64,000 nucleotides of DNA from assembly GCF_000470315.2 (NCBI RefSeq), contig NZ_CBRF02000007.1:62001-126000 (forward strand). Reading direction: 5' to 3'. This DNA comes from Psychromonas sp. SP041. GTDB taxonomy: Bacteria > Pseudomonadota > Gammaproteobacteria > Enterobacterales > Psychromonadaceae. Positions 36,511-48,288 of the stretch are shown piece by piece; position 1 is the stretch's first letter, and every line of letters starts with the position of its first letter. Both the position numbers and the translations under genes were made by a program. The notes under the pieces are model-generated. The model searched no databases and was not told the origin of the DNA. It saw nothing but the letters and a program-made list of their open reading frames with translations.

Positions 36511-36579
36511 TTTTCTAAAGATAAAGTTTTCTAAAGATAAATTTTTCTAACAATAAAAAGTGTTCTAAAGATAAATATT
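36511..36579. repeat. Tandem repeat of a ~17-base unit between acpP and fabF
   Basis: Four consecutive units of the type TTTTCTAAAGATAAA, with periods of 16 to 19 bases, directly follow the acpP terminator. The third unit is degenerate. Confidence 0.85.
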
Positions 36580-36673
36580 TTTCCAACCAACAATAATTAA
36601 TTTGAAATAATATCTAAGTATTTTATAGAAAGTGTTTAGTTATTATTTTTAAAGCTTCATTTAGGAGAGTCTA

Positions 36674-37915
36674 GTGTCAAAGCGTCGAGTTGTAGTAACC
36701 GGTTTAGGTATGATATCGCCAGTTGGCAATACGGTAGAGCAATCATGGCAGGCAGTACAAGCAGGCAAAAGTGGGATTTCAAATATCGAACATTTTGATA
36801 CTGAAAAATTCTCTACTAAGTTTGCTGGCCTAATCAAAGACTTTAATGTCGAAGAATACATGCCAAAGAAAGAAGCCCGTAAAATGGATTTATTTATCCA
36901 ATACGGCGTTGCAGCAGCTGAACAAGCATTCCAAGATTCAGGTTTAGAAGTGACTGATGAAAATGCAGAGCGTATCGGTGTTGCTATTGGTTCTGGTATT
37001 GGTGGTTTAGGCATTATCGAAGCGAACAAAGATAACTTTGCAAAAAGTGGTCCTCGCAAAATCAGTCCATTCTTTGTACCTGCAACGATTATTAATATGA
37101 TCTCTGGTCATGTTTCTATCAATAAAGGCCTAAAAGGCCCTAATATTGCAGTAACAACAGCCTGTACTACAGGTACACATAGTATCGGTTTAGGCGCTCG
37201 TATGATCCAACACGGTGATGCTGATGTGATGTTTGTTGGTGGTGCTGAAAAAGCATCAACAGAAATGGGCATGGGTGGTTTTGGTGCAGCACGTGCTCTA
37301 TCTACACGTAATGATTCTCCAGAAACAGCGAGTCGTCCATGGGACGAGTCACGTGATGGTTTTGTGTTAGGTGATGGCGCAGGCGTATTAGTGATTGAAG
37401 AATACGAACATGCAAAAGCACGTGGCGCAAAAATTTATGCTGAATTTGTTGGTTTTGGTATGAGCGGCGACGCTTACCACATGACGTCACCACCAGAAAG
37501 TGGTGCTGGTGCAGCATTATCAATGAAAAATGCGATTAGAGATGCAGGTATCGAAGCAACTGATATTCAATATATTAATGCGCACGGTACTTCTACTCCT
37601 GCGGGTGATATTGCTGAAACTCAAGCCGTTAAAGGTATTTGGGGTGATGCGGCACAGTCAGTGATGATGAGTTCAACTAAATCAATGACAGGTCACTTAT
37701 TGGGTGCTGCTGGTGCAATTGAAGCAATCTTCAGTGTATTAGCGATTAAAGATCAAGTGGCTCCGCCAACGATTAACCTTAAAAATCCAAGTGAAGGTTG
37801 TGATTTAGATTATGTTACCGATGGTAAGGCACGTCCTTCACACATTGAATATGCATTATCAAACTCATTTGGTTTTGGTGGAACAAACGGTACGTTAATC
37901 TTTAAACGTATCTAG
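36674..37915 (+). CDS. fabF: 3-oxoacyl-ACP synthase II (KAS II)
   Basis: This 413-residue elongating condensing enzyme has the nucleophile Cys164 in TTACTTG (161-167) and histidines in [12 protein letters not shown] and [12 protein letters not shown]. It contributes to temperature control of unsaturated fatty acids in enteric bacteria, relevant for a cold-adapted host. The start is a GTG at 36674 with TTAGGAGAG upstream. The gene ends at a terminator. Confidence 0.97.
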   Translation: MSKRRVVVTGLGMISPVGNTVEQSWQAVQAGKSGISNIEHFDTEKFSTKFAGLIKDFNVEEYMPKKEARKMDLFIQYGVAAAEQAFQDSGLEVTDENAERIGVAIGSGIGGLGIIEANKDNFAKSGPRKISPFFVPATIINMISGHVSINKGLKGPNIAVTTACTTGTHSIGLGARMIQHGDADVMFVGGAEKASTEMGMGGFGAARALSTRNDSPETASRPWDESRDGFVLGDGAGVLVIEEYEHAKARGAKIYAEFVGFGMSGDAYHMTSPPESGAGAALSMKNAIRDAGIEATDIQYINAHGTSTPAGDIAETQAVKGIWGDAAQSVMMSSTKSMTGHLLGAAGAIEAIFSVLAIKDQVAPPTINLKNPSEGCDLDYVTDGKARPSHIEYALSNSFGFGGTNGTLIFKRI

Positions 37916-37939
37916 TTTTTCTAATACTGTAGAAAATTA

Positions 37940-37969
37940 AAAACCTGATTTAATCCATCAGGTTTTTTT
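37940..37969 (+). terminator. Terminator after fabF
   Basis: AAAACCTGAT and ATCAGGTTTT form a 10-bp stem with a 7-base loop and a following T run. Confidence 0.93.
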
Positions 37970-38065
37970 ATATCTAAATTTTATAAACGTTAGCCATGTT
38001 ATAAATAAAATAGGATCGGTATACTCAACTTCATCAATGAAATTATAAAAGTTAGTGATAAGTCG

Positions 38066-38887
38066 ATGTTAATTAACGGACTAGAAAATAATAAAATTAA
38101 TGCAGCCGATCGAGGGCTTGCTTATGGTGATGGTTTATTCTCCACCATCAAAATTGAGTGTGGTGATGTCATTGATTGGCCACTTCATCTTGAGCGTCTA
38201 CAACAGGGAGCTGTTCGTCTATTTTTTCCTGATATTGATTGGCAGCAACTTCAACAGGAAGTGTTTACAGCGGCTAGTTCTGTACTAGGACAACCTCATT
38301 ATGTATTAAAATTAATGCTAACCAGGGGAAGTGGTGGGCGAGGTTACAGTGCAGAAGGCTGTAATGATGTTCAGCGTATTATCAGCCTGTCTGCTTTTCC
38401 TGATGTCTATTTACAATGGCAACAGCAAGGAATCAATATTGTACAATGCGCCAGTCAACTCGCGCGTAATAAACAGCTTGCGGGTTTAAAATCATTAGCA
38501 AGATTAGAACAAGTATTCATTAAGCAAGAATTAGCAACCTTAAATGCGGTTGAAGGATTAGTGTGTGATGAGTTTGGAAATGTTATTGAAGCCTGTAGTG
38601 CTAATGTGTTTATTTACCTTCATGATCAATGGATAACACCTAAATTAGACTTTTGTGGTGTGGCGGGTGTGATGCGAGCACGTATCATGAAACATAGTGC
38701 CATTAACGTTGTCGAAAAAGAAATATCCTTAGAAGATGTAAACCAAGCTTCTTGTCTTTTTCTATCTAATGCTTTGATGGGCATTGTGCCTGTGAAACAA
38801 TACCAACAAAAAAAATATAGCCAGCAACAGTTACAACGAATAACTGAATTACAAATAATACTTAAGCAAGGAAGTTTGCAACAATGA
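38066..38887 (+). CDS. pabC: Aminodeoxychorismate lyase
   Basis: This 273-residue fold-IV PLP enzyme makes 4-aminobenzoate for folate. It begins MLINGLENNKINAADRGLAY, and the predicted PLP lysine is Lys142 in GLKSLARLEQV (140-150). It sits between fabF and mltG as in E. coli. The stop overlaps the mltG start by four bases (ATGA). Confidence 0.94.
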   Translation: MLINGLENNKINAADRGLAYGDGLFSTIKIECGDVIDWPLHLERLQQGAVRLFFPDIDWQQLQQEVFTAASSVLGQPHYVLKLMLTRGSGGRGYSAEGCNDVQRIISLSAFPDVYLQWQQQGINIVQCASQLARNKQLAGLKSLARLEQVFIKQELATLNAVEGLVCDEFGNVIEACSANVFIYLHDQWITPKLDFCGVAGVMRARIMKHSAINVVEKEISLEDVNQASCLFLSNALMGIVPVKQYQQKKYSQQQLQRITELQIILKQGSLQQ

Positions 38888-39879
38888 TGAAGAAAATAGG
38901 GTTCGTTTTATTATTTCTCTGTTTAGTAATAGCCGCAGCATTACTGTGGTCTAAACAACAAATAGACGCTTACTTAGGTTCCCCGAGAGTACAAGAAACA
39001 CAATTATTTACCTTAGCTGACGGTAGTTATTTCTCCCATTTAGCACCACAGTTAATTGATCAAGGCTTATTAGATAGTCAACGTTGGTGGAAGGTCGTCT
39101 CAAAATTAAGATCTGAATTAACAAAAATAAAGTCAGGCACTTATGAATTACCAAAAGGGGCTTCTTTAGAACAAATTTTGGTCATCTTAACGAGTGGACA
39201 TGAGTATCAGTTTAAACTGACCTTTGTTGAAGGCAGTACTTATAAAAACTGGCAGGCTATTTTTACCAATGCCGAGCACATTCAACCGCTACAAAAAACA
39301 GAACAAGAATTATTAACTGCCCTAGAGAGCTCTTCTACTAAATTAGAAGGGTTATTGTTCCCTGAAACTTATCATTACACTGCTGATATGAGCGCGTTTA
39401 GTATTGTTAAAAAAGCCTATCTTCATCAACAACGTGTATTAGAAAAATTATGGGCGGAAAGAGACAATAACTTACCTTATAAAACCCCTTATGAAGCGTT
39501 GATCATGGCGTCAATTATTGAAAAAGAAAGTGGCTTAGCCAATGACCGCGATAAGATTTCATCGGTATTTGTCAATCGTTTAAAAATAGGGATGCGTTTA
39601 CAAACTGATCCAACAGTTATTTATGGTATGGGTGATCGTTATAATGGACGTATTCGTAAAAAAGATTTACAAGAAAAAACCGCTTATAACACTTATACCA
39701 TTAATGGTTTACCGCCAACGCCGATTGCAATGCCAAGCGAAGAAGCGCTTTATGCCGCATTACATCCAGCAACAACTAAGTATTTGTATTTTGTGAGTAA
39801 AGGAGATGGCACTTCTTATTTCTCAAAAAATTTAAGAGAGCACAATCGTGCTGTTAATAAATATATTCGAGGAATGTAA
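38884..39879 (+). CDS. mltG: Endolytic murein transglycosylase MltG
   Basis: This 331-residue YceG-family enzyme has one N-terminal membrane helix (about 5-23) and a periplasmic domain. The EKES motif (213-216) in ASIIEKESG contains the expected catalytic glutamate, followed by SVFVNRLKIGMRLQTDPTVIYG. It cleaves nascent glycan strands. A second ATG three bases in is an equally good start. It belongs to the pabC-mltG-tmk-holB-tatD operon. Confidence 0.95.
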   Translation: MMKKIGFVLLFLCLVIAAALLWSKQQIDAYLGSPRVQETQLFTLADGSYFSHLAPQLIDQGLLDSQRWWKVVSKLRSELTKIKSGTYELPKGASLEQILVILTSGHEYQFKLTFVEGSTYKNWQAIFTNAEHIQPLQKTEQELLTALESSSTKLEGLLFPETYHYTADMSAFSIVKKAYLHQQRVLEKLWAERDNNLPYKTPYEALIMASIIEKESGLANDRDKISSVFVNRLKIGMRLQTDPTVIYGMGDRYNGRIRKKDLQEKTAYNTYTINGLPPTPIAMPSEEALYAALHPATTKYLYFVSKGDGTSYFSKNLREHNRAVNKYIRGM

Positions 39880-39880
39880 T

Positions 39881-40534
39881 ATGTCAGCACAACAAAAATT
39901 AGCCGGTAAATTTATCGTTATTGAAGGATTAGAAGGCGCGGGTAAAAGTACTGCGATTCAATATATTCAAGACTGGTTGATCAGCAAAGGTATTTCTGAA
40001 CAAAAAATTGCATTGACCCGTGAACCCGGTGGCACTGTATTAGCTGAAAAAATGCGTGATATCGTTAAAATGGATGTTGATGATGAGCAGCTAGATGATA
40101 AAGCTGAGCTATTAATTATGTATGCTGCACGAGTTCAACTAGTAGAGCATAAAATTAAACCTGCTTTGGCAGACAATAAAGTGGTTATTGGTGATCGCCA
40201 TAACTGGTCTTCTTTAGCTTATCAAGGTGGTGGTCGCGGGATTGATTTAAATCTTATTCGCGATATTAAACAAGTAGCATTAGGTGATTTCAAAGCTGAC
40301 TTTACGTTGTTTTTAGATATTGAACCTGAGCTAGGGTTAAGCAGAGCACGTGGTCGCGGAGAGTTAGATCGCATTGAACGTTTAGCCATTGATTTTTTTA
40401 ATCGCTCTCGTGCCGTATTTCAGCAATTAGTTGCAGATGAACCGAGCGCGGTTTGTATTGATGCAAGCCAATCATTTACTGACGTTGAAACCGCCATTAA
40501 GCAACAACTTGATACTTGGTTAGCGAGTTTATAA
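39881..40534 (+). CDS. tmk: Thymidylate kinase
   Basis: This 217-residue dTMP kinase has the P-loop GLEGAGKST (16-24) and the DRHNWSS motif (about 103-109) in place of the usual DRY/H. I start at the ATG at 39881, one base after the mltG stop, with GAGGA upstream; the in-frame codon at 39848 lies inside mltG. It is followed directly by holB with no intervening base. Confidence 0.96.
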   Translation: MSAQQKLAGKFIVIEGLEGAGKSTAIQYIQDWLISKGISEQKIALTREPGGTVLAEKMRDIVKMDVDDEQLDDKAELLIMYAARVQLVEHKIKPALADNKVVIGDRHNWSSLAYQGGGRGIDLNLIRDIKQVALGDFKADFTLFLDIEPELGLSRARGRGELDRIERLAIDFFNRSRAVFQQLVADEPSAVCIDASQSFTDVETAIKQQLDTWLASL

Positions 40535-41593
40535 ATGCCTACAAACAATGAAATGCCAGATACAGATAATGCTGAGGTGATTTTTGATAATGTTACCACA
40601 CCTTGGTTAACGCCTTTTTATGAGAAGTTACAAAACACTTATCATGAAGGACGTTTTGCCCATGGTTTATTGTTCACTGGTAGTGCGGGTATTGGCAAAT
40701 ATAAGTTAGCAAAACAATTAGCTCAATTTTTATTATGTACCGATAAAAGAGACAATGATGCTTGTTTTGAGTGTCATTCTTGTCGTTTAATCAGTGCGAA
40801 TAATCATCTTGATTTTCACTTGTTAGAAGCTGAAAAGAATAAATCAATTGGTATTGACCAAGTACGATTACTAACCGAGAAGCTGAATGAACGTCCGCAG
40901 TTAGGTAACAATAAAGTCGTTTTGATTAAAGGGGTTGATCAGTTAACAGAAGCGGCGGCTAATGCGCTGTTAAAAACACTTGAAGAACCGCAAGGAGACA
41001 GTTATCTTATTTTATTGGCGCGTACTCATCACCAATTAATGCCAACCTTGTTAAGTCGTTTACAGCAAACACATATTCATAGCCCAGACGATCAAACATT
41101 AATTGATTGGTTATATGCATTAGGGTACCAAGTGAGTGATTATGGCGTATTACGCTGGTTTCAAAATAGCCCATTAGCATTACTTAATCACTTAAAAGCA
41201 CTTGAACAAGATGCGTCTCTGGATACACGTCGTCAGTGTGTTGAAGGTTTATTTAATTTATTATATCAACCTATTCATCTATTCTCGTTTTCGCAATTAC
41301 TGATTAAAGATGTAGAACAAAATTTATTACTGGTATTTCATCTATTACACGATATTCATAAATTAAAATTAAATAATAATCAGCTTAATGAAGATGCTAT
41401 TTATTATTTTGCATTGCCACAACTACAACTTTGGCAAGCGCAGCTCTCTTGCAAAAGTTTACGCGTATTAAGTACTGAAATATTAAAGACCCGTAGTTTA
41501 TTAACCAGTCATTCATCGCTAAAAAAAGAACTGTTGATTAACGCATTATTGATAAAAATTAAAAACGAATTTAAGGAAAATAAAGCATGTTAG
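40535..41593 (+). CDS. holB: DNA polymerase III subunit delta prime
   Basis: This 352-residue clamp-loader subunit has a P-loop-like GSAGIGK (49-55) and four zinc-ligand cysteines (68, 77, 80, 83). Delta prime acts as the stator of the loader and normally does not bind ATP, although the intact-looking P-loop here is not decisive. An in-frame ATG six codons later is an alternative start. It abuts tmk and overlaps tatD by seven bases. Confidence 0.93.
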   Translation: MPTNNEMPDTDNAEVIFDNVTTPWLTPFYEKLQNTYHEGRFAHGLLFTGSAGIGKYKLAKQLAQFLLCTDKRDNDACFECHSCRLISANNHLDFHLLEAEKNKSIGIDQVRLLTEKLNERPQLGNNKVVLIKGVDQLTEAAANALLKTLEEPQGDSYLILLARTHHQLMPTLLSRLQQTHIHSPDDQTLIDWLYALGYQVSDYGVLRWFQNSPLALLNHLKALEQDASLDTRRQCVEGLFNLLYQPIHLFSFSQLLIKDVEQNLLLVFHLLHDIHKLKLNNNQLNEDAIYYFALPQLQLWQAQLSCKSLRVLSTEILKTRSLLTSHSSLKKELLINALLIKIKNEFKENKAC

Positions 41594-42369
41594 TAGATTC
41601 TCATTGTCACCTTGACCGCTTAGACTATAAAGAAAAACATAAGAATATCGCAGACGTTATCGACAAAGCCCAAGTACAAGGTATTACGCATTTATTAAGT
41701 GTTTGCGTAACCTTAGATGACTATCCAGCAATGGCTGAAATGATTGCACCTTATAAGCAAGTGTCTAGTACTTGTGGCATCCACCCATTGTACAAAGAGG
41801 CAGTGATGGATGAAGCTTTATTACTTGAATATGCAAGTTCAGATAAAGTGGTTGCGATAGGTGAAACGGGGTTAGATTTCTTTTATTCACCTGAAACAAA
41901 AGAATGGCAAATGGATGCGTTTCGTAGACAAATTAGAGTGGCTAAACAGCTTAATAAACCGCTTATTATCCATACGCGTGGTGCGCGTCAAGATACCTTA
42001 GATATTCTTCGTGAAGAAGGCGCAGAACAAGTGGGCGGTGTATTACATTGCTTTACTGAGTCGATTGAAATGGCCGAAGAAGCAATGAAAATGGGCTTCT
42101 ATATCTCAGTGTCAGGTATCGTAACCTTTAAAAATGCTAAAGAACTGCAAGAAGTGATCAAAGCCGTACCGTTGGATCGTTTATTAGTTGAAACCGATTC
42201 ACCTTACCTCGCTCCTATACCACATCGTGGCAAAGAAAATGAGCCTGCTTATACGCATGACGTTGCTAAATTTGTAGCAGATTTAAAAGGCGTTTCCTTT
42301 GAAGAATTAGCTGAAGTGACGACTAATAACTATTTCACGCTGTTCAAAGGGGCGATTACCGTTAGCTAA
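41587..42369 (+). CDS. ycfH: TatD-family metal-dependent hydrolase (YcfH)
   Basis: This 260-residue TIM-barrel metal hydrolase starts MLVDSHCHLD with metal-binding His6 and His8. GETGLDFF (near 94), HTRGA, LHCFT and ETDSPYLAP supply further ligands. TatD-family proteins are DNases or D-aminoacyl hydrolases; YcfH follows holB in E. coli as here. It is the last gene of the operon. Confidence 0.94.
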   Translation: MLVDSHCHLDRLDYKEKHKNIADVIDKAQVQGITHLLSVCVTLDDYPAMAEMIAPYKQVSSTCGIHPLYKEAVMDEALLLEYASSDKVVAIGETGLDFFYSPETKEWQMDAFRRQIRVAKQLNKPLIIHTRGARQDTLDILREEGAEQVGGVLHCFTESIEMAEEAMKMGFYISVSGIVTFKNAKELQEVIKAVPLDRLLVETDSPYLAPIPHRGKENEPAYTHDVAKFVADLKGVSFEELAEVTTNNYFTLFKGAITVS

Positions 42370-42500
42370 TATTATCGTAATGGTCATTTATGCCTTGAAT
42401 TGAACTGTTTTTCCAGCGCAAAATTTAGATAACATAGTTAATGTAATCGGTATAAACCTATAAAAAGGTCTGATATAAAATATGAGAAAAGGAAACTAAT

Positions 42501-43112
42501 ATGCAAACCGTATTATTAAATGGACAACAAATTACACCTTCAAAAGTGGTGTGCATTGGTCGTAACTATGTTGAACATATTGCTGAATTGAATAACGAAG
42601 TCCCGACTGAACCTGTTATTTTTGTAAAACCAAACTCAGCTATTTCAACAGAGATCAAAACACATGCCGTTGATGCCATTCATTATGAAGCTGAGCTGTC
42701 TTTTATCATAGAAAATAATCAATTTATTGGCGCAGGAATTGGTTTAGACCTAACCAAACGAGAAGTACAAAGTGTATTAAAAAGCAAAAGCTTACCTTGG
42801 GAAAGGGCGAAGGCTTTTGACGCTTCAGCGGTATTCTCTGAGTTTGTCGCGATTGACAATAAAGTGGAATCATTAAGTTTAGTCTTATTAATTAATGATG
42901 ATATTATTCAACAAGCGAATTATGAATTAATGATTTATAAACCAGCACAAATAGTCGCTGCGGTTAATGAGTTTATGTCTTTTGAAACACACGATATATT
43001 AATGACGGGCACTCCAAAAGGCGTTGGTAAAGTGAATAAAGGCGATCGATTTACAGGTCAACTTTATGATCAAGACACGCTATTAGTGACTCAAACGTGG
43101 ACCGTATTATAA
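42501..43112 (+). CDS. Fumarylacetoacetate hydrolase-family protein (YcgM-like)
   Basis: This 203-residue FAH-fold protein contains CIGRNYVEHIAELNN (14-28), FVKPNSAIS and HYEAELSF (near 61-68), whose Glu residues form the metal site. Close to YcgM/FAHD1-type acylpyruvate hydrolases and oxaloacetate decarboxylases. AAAGGAAA precedes the ATG. It is a single-gene unit with a terminator behind it. The substrate is not fixed by sequence. Confidence 0.88.
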   Translation: MQTVLLNGQQITPSKVVCIGRNYVEHIAELNNEVPTEPVIFVKPNSAISTEIKTHAVDAIHYEAELSFIIENNQFIGAGIGLDLTKREVQSVLKSKSLPWERAKAFDASAVFSEFVAIDNKVESLSLVLLINDDIIQQANYELMIYKPAQIVAAVNEFMSFETHDILMTGTPKGVGKVNKGDRFTGQLYDQDTLLVTQTWTVL

Positions 43113-43139
43113 CGCTATATTTCACCTGTCTTTAGTAAG

Positions 43140-43180
43140 CGCTGGCTTGAACATGAAATAATTGTTCAATTCCAGCGTTT
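43140..43180 (+). terminator. Terminator after the FAH-family gene
   Basis: CGCTGG plus TTGAACA pair with TGTTCAA plus CCAGCG around a 9-base loop, with a one/two-base internal bulge, then TTT. It isolates the FAH-family gene from pheS. Confidence 0.8.
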
Positions 43181-43269
43181 TATCGCCTGCAAACCGTCCT
43201 CAGCACTAGCCATATCACTTTGAACTGCGTAAAATTACACCCATATTTTTTATCACTTGTCTAAAGTAG

Positions 43270-44259
<990 letters not shown>

Positions 44260-44271
44260 GGGTTATTAATA

Positions 44272-46659
44272 ATGAAATTCAGTGAAGCTTGGTTACGCGA
44301 ATGGGTTAACCCAGAAATTAGTTCTGAAGCACTACAGCACCAAATTACAATGGCCGGTCTTGAAGTTGATGACGTAGAGCCTGTTGCTGGCGAGTTCAGT
44401 AAAGTACTTGTTGGTGAAGTAGTCGAATGTGGTCCGCATCCTGATGCAGATAAATTACAAGTCACTAAAATCAATATCGGTGAAGATGAATTAATCGACA
44501 TCGTTTGTGGCGCTAAAAATTGTCGTTTAGGGTTAAAAGTGGCTGTTGCCGTTGTTGGTGCAGTCTTACCGGGCGATTTTAAAATTAAAAAAGCAAAACT
44601 ACGCGGTCAACCATCATTTGGTATGTTGTGTAGTGAGTCAGAGTTAGGCATGGCTGACAGTGCAGAAGGGATTATCGAATTACCTTTAGATGCGCCAATC
44701 GGTCAATGTGTTCGTGAATACCTACAACTTAATGACGTGATTATTGATGTTGATTTAACAGCAAACCGTGCTGATTGTTTAGGTATTGCAGGTCTTGCTC
44801 GTGAAGTCGCCGTATTAAATGGCATTGAAGCAACACAAGTAACTTGGAACAATGTTGATGTAACGATTGATGACCAAGTCGCTATTAATTTACAAGCGCC
44901 TGAAGCATGTCCACGTTATCTTGGTCGTGTTATTAAAGGCATTAATCAAAATGCAACAACACCGCTTTGGATGGTTGAAAAACTACGTCGTTGTGGTGTG
45001 CGCAGTGTTGATGCTGTTGTCGATATTACACAATACGTATTACTTGAGTTTGGTCATCCAATGCATGCATTTGATTTAACTAAACTAGAGGGTGGCATTG
45101 AAGTTCGCCTTGCAGAGCAAGATGAAAAATTAACGCTATTAGACGGTAAAGAAGTTAAATTAAATGCTGATACATTAGTGATTGCAGACCAATCTAAAGC
45201 ACTTGCAATGGCAGGTATCTTTGGTGGTCAAGATTCTGGTGTACAAGAAGGTTCAACAGATATCTTCTTAGAGAGTGCTTTCTTTGCACCTCTTGCTATT
45301 GCTGGTCGTGCACGTAGTTACGGTTTACATACTGACGCTTCACATCGTTATGAACGTGGTGTAGATCCAGTATTACAAGCAACGGCAATGGAACGTGCTA
45401 CGCAGCTGTTAGTTGAAATCTGTGGTGGTCAAGTTGGTCCAATTACAGAAGCTGTCAATGAAGCGACTCTACCAAAACAAGCGACTATCGAGTTACGCCG
45501 TAGCAAGTTAGATCGTTTAATCGGTATTTCAATTGATTCTGATCGTGTTCAGAAAATATTAACGCAACTAGGTTGTGTTGTTTCTGAAACAGCAGAAGGG
45601 TGGTCAGCAGTTGCGCCTACTTACCGTTTTGACATGGAAATTGAAGAAGACTTAGTTGAAGAAGTAGCACGTGTATTTGGTTATAACAATATTCCAAATA
45701 TTGCTCCTCAAGCAGCATTAACAATGCCTGCTCATAACGAGTCTCGTTTAAAATTATCTAAAATTCGCGATGTATTAGTCAATCGTGAATATCAAGAAGC
45801 AATCACCTATAGCTTCGTTGACCCAGATAAACAACTTAAGTTACACCCTGAAGCAGATGCACTTATTTTGCCGCACCCGATTTCGAAAGACATGTCAGCA
45901 ATGCGTGTTAGTTTGTGGTCTGGTTTATTGGAAAGTGTGTCTAAAAACCAAAAGCGTCAGCAAAATCGTGTTCGTTTATTTGAAACAGGTTTACGTTTCA
46001 TTAAAGATGAGCAAGCTGAAAATGGTATTCGTCAACAAGCAATGTTATCAGGTGTTATTATTGGTAACGTGAATGACGAGCATTGGTCTATTGAAACAGG
46101 CGCTGCTGACTTCTTTGACTTAAAAGCAGATCTAGAAGCGGTGTTAGATTTAACCGTTGATGATGCAAGTTTTGAGTTCAAAGCTGAAAAGCACAGTGCT
46201 TTACACCCTGGTCAATCTGCAGGTATTTACCGTAACGGCGTTAATGTGGGTTATATCGGTAGTTTACATCCAAGTTTGAAAAAACCATTTGCACTAAATG
46301 GCCAAGCTATTGTATTTGAAATAGAAATTGATGCAGTATTAACACGTCAATTACCGCAAGCTGGTGACATCTCTAAGTTCCCTGCGAACAGCCGAGATCT
46401 TGCATTTGTGGTCGATGATCAAGTAAATGCAGGTAAGGTCTTAAAATTTATAGAAAAAATTGGCGGTTCTCAGTTAGTTAGCATAAACTTGTTTGACGTA
46501 TACAAAGGACAAGGTGTTGAAGAAGGTAAGAAAAGTTTAGCAATAGGCTTGATCTTACAAGATGCAACACGTACTTTGGAAGAACAGGAGATTGCTGATA
46601 GCGTTAATTTAATAGTTGAAGCGGTTTCTACGGAATTTCATGCATCGTTGAGAGATTAA
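44272..46659 (+). CDS. pheT: Phenylalanine-tRNA ligase beta subunit
   Basis: This 795-residue subunit has an N-terminal tRNA-binding (EMAP-like) domain (about 40-150), B3/B4 editing domain, B5 domain, a catalytic-like core and the C-terminal FDX-ACB anticodon-binding domain. Length equals E. coli PheT (795). It is followed by ihfA after three bases. Confidence 0.98.
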   Translation: MKFSEAWLREWVNPEISSEALQHQITMAGLEVDDVEPVAGEFSKVLVGEVVECGPHPDADKLQVTKINIGEDELIDIVCGAKNCRLGLKVAVAVVGAVLPGDFKIKKAKLRGQPSFGMLCSESELGMADSAEGIIELPLDAPIGQCVREYLQLNDVIIDVDLTANRADCLGIAGLAREVAVLNGIEATQVTWNNVDVTIDDQVAINLQAPEACPRYLGRVIKGINQNATTPLWMVEKLRRCGVRSVDAVVDITQYVLLEFGHPMHAFDLTKLEGGIEVRLAEQDEKLTLLDGKEVKLNADTLVIADQSKALAMAGIFGGQDSGVQEGSTDIFLESAFFAPLAIAGRARSYGLHTDASHRYERGVDPVLQATAMERATQLLVEICGGQVGPITEAVNEATLPKQATIELRRSKLDRLIGISIDSDRVQKILTQLGCVVSETAEGWSAVAPTYRFDMEIEEDLVEEVARVFGYNNIPNIAPQAALTMPAHNESRLKLSKIRDVLVNREYQEAITYSFVDPDKQLKLHPEADALILPHPISKDMSAMRVSLWSGLLESVSKNQKRQQNRVRLFETGLRFIKDEQAENGIRQQAMLSGVIIGNVNDEHWSIETGAADFFDLKADLEAVLDLTVDDASFEFKAEKHSALHPGQSAGIYRNGVNVGYIGSLHPSLKKPFALNGQAIVFEIEIDAVLTRQLPQAGDISKFPANSRDLAFVVDDQVNAGKVLKFIEKIGGSQLVSINLFDVYKGQGVEEGKKSLAIGLILQDATRTLEEQEIADSVNLIVEAVSTEFHASLRD

Positions 46660-46662
46660 TTT

Positions 46663-46968
46663 ATGGCACTGACAAAAGCTGAGATAGCAGCACATTTATC
46701 GGAAGAAATCGGATTAAGCAAACGAGAAGCAAAAGAGTTTGTAGAATCTTTCTTTGAAGAAATTAAATCTACACTTGAAGCTGGTTCACCAGTTAAAATT
46801 TCAGGTTTTGGTGGATTTGAACTTAAAGATAAAGGAGAACGACCTGGTCGTAATCCGAAAACTGGCGAAGATATTCCTATTGAAGCCCGACGAGTTGTTA
46901 CTTTTAAAGCTGGTCAGAAACTGAAAGAGTTAGTGGAAACTAGCCTATCAGATAAGCCTAATAAATAA
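46663..46968 (+). CDS. ihfA: Integration host factor alpha subunit
   Basis: This 101-residue DNA-bending HU-family protein has the [10 protein letters not shown] beta-arm (62-71) with Pro65, the residue that intercalates between base pairs. The conserved pheST-ihfA linkage identifies it as alpha rather than HU or IHF beta. It acts as a heterodimer with IhfB in replication, recombination and transcription. Confidence 0.97.
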   Translation: MALTKAEIAAHLSEEIGLSKREAKEFVESFFEEIKSTLEAGSPVKISGFGGFELKDKGERPGRNPKTGEDIPIEARRVVTFKAGQKLKELVETSLSDKPNK

Positions 46969-47022
46969 TTAATACTAAGTTCTATAATTAGGTCATTATT
47001 CAATTTGGCATTATATCTCCTG

Positions 47023-47049
47023 AAAAAGTCGCTCTGCGGCTTTTTTTTT
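47023..47049 (+). terminator. Terminator after ihfA
   Basis: AAAAAGTCGC and GCGGCTTTTT form a 10-bp stem (one G-U pair) with a 3-base TCT loop and a T run, 55 bases after the stop. Confidence 0.92.
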
Positions 47050-47407
47050 ACCTAAAATTTACTGAACATATTTATTGAAATTCAGAGCAGTGATTAAATA
47101 CCTAAGTAGTTGAATCAATATATTATGAACTTAGACACAAACTTTTTTTAATATAACACTACAATTAATAATGCTATTTTTTGATTGCCAAATAGATAGT
47201 CAAAAAAATAGCGTGTTAAGGTCAATTTTCAGGATAAGTTACTGATTCAGGGTATTGAGCTTAATTATTTAATTCGCTTAGAAAATTATATATTGGAAGC
47301 AGAGTGTTGAAATGAATATCTGAAATAAAGTGCTGAGCTAAACTATTAGCTGCTTTTTACTGTGAGTTATTAGCGTATATTTTAAAAAGTCGATGAGGTC
47401 TATTGTT
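47050..47407. other. Intergenic region before the sirtuin gene
   Basis: No gene seen. It contains an AT-rich inverted repeat at 47173-47212 (GCTATTTTTTGA and TCAAAAAAATAGC, one extra A on the right) with a 15-base loop that itself includes AAATAGATAG. Confidence 0.5.
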
Positions 47408-48115
47408 GTGAGTGAGTATAAGAAAATTGTGATCTTAACAGGCGCGGGCATTTCAGCTGAGTCAGGCATTAGTACTTTTCGTGCAAAAGATGGTTTGTGG
47501 GAAAAATATAAACTCGAAGACGTCGCTACCTTAGATGGCTATAAACGCGACCCAGAATTAGTGTTAGACTTTTATAACAAGCGACGTCAAAGTTTTTGTT
47601 TAGGGACCAGTAAACCCAATGCGGCACATTATGCTTTAGCGGAACTTGAAGAAAATTTTGATGGTGAATTTTTACTCGTGACACAAAACATAGATAACTT
47701 GCATGAACAGGCGGGGTCTAAAAACGTCATTCACATGCACGGTGAATTATTAAAAGTACGTTGCGCCAAAACTAATCAAGTTATTCCATGGACAACAGAC
47801 CTTACCAGCGATGATTTTTGTACCTGTTGCCAATATCCTTTAGCATTACGTCCGCATATTGTTTGGTTTGGAGAAATGCCGTTAGGCCTAGATATTATTT
47901 ATCACCATCTCGCACAAGCTGATTTATTTATTGCTATTGGTACTTCAGGAACGGTTTATCCAGCTGCTGGTTTTGTTGAAGAAGCAAAAAGTGTCGGTGC
48001 AGAGTCAATTGAAGTTAATCTTGAACCGAGTGAAATAAATAGTCATTTCGATATTCTACTACATGGTAAAGCCTCAAAATTGGTACCTGAGTTAGTTAAA
48101 ACACTCTTAGGTTAA
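47408..48115 (+). CDS. cobB: NAD-dependent protein deacylase (CobB-type sirtuin)
   Basis: This 235-residue sirtuin has [10 protein letters not shown] (12-21), the catalytic His111 in HMHGE, QNIDNLH, and the cysteine cluster in DFCTCCQYP. Tyr56 and Arg59 in FYNKRR match the Tyr-x-x-Arg pair that lets CobB/SIRT5 remove succinyl groups as well as acetyl groups. I choose the GTG at 47408 because AGGT lies eight bases before it and [14 protein letters not shown] aligns with short E. coli CobB; the ATG at 47393 has no ribosome-binding site. Confidence 0.93.
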   Translation: MSEYKKIVILTGAGISAESGISTFRAKDGLWEKYKLEDVATLDGYKRDPELVLDFYNKRRQSFCLGTSKPNAAHYALAELEENFDGEFLLVTQNIDNLHEQAGSKNVIHMHGELLKVRCAKTNQVIPWTTDLTSDDFCTCCQYPLALRPHIVWFGEMPLGLDIIYHHLAQADLFIAIGTSGTVYPAAGFVEEAKSVGAESIEVNLEPSEINSHFDILLHGKASKLVPELVKTLLG

Positions 48116-48288
48116 GCAAGGTCAAAAATAACTTAGAGTATGCTATGCAGTTGATTTTTAAATAATACGCATAAGCGTTTAATCTACTTGAAAAGCTAAC
48201 AGAACCCCCTACAATGATTTGCTGCTGAACAGCTGTTATTTAGCTGTTATTTAGCTTTTATTTATTCTAGTAGGGAAGTTAGCTTGTT

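Noticed and set aside
36511-36579. Second ACP-type gene or small RNA behind acpP
   Set aside because: The stretch is a low-complexity AT-rich tandem repeat following a terminator, with no open frame.
42370-42500. Additional small gene between tatD and the FAH-family gene
   Set aside because: No frame with a ribosome-binding site; the region looks like a promoter with a TATAAAATA-type -10.
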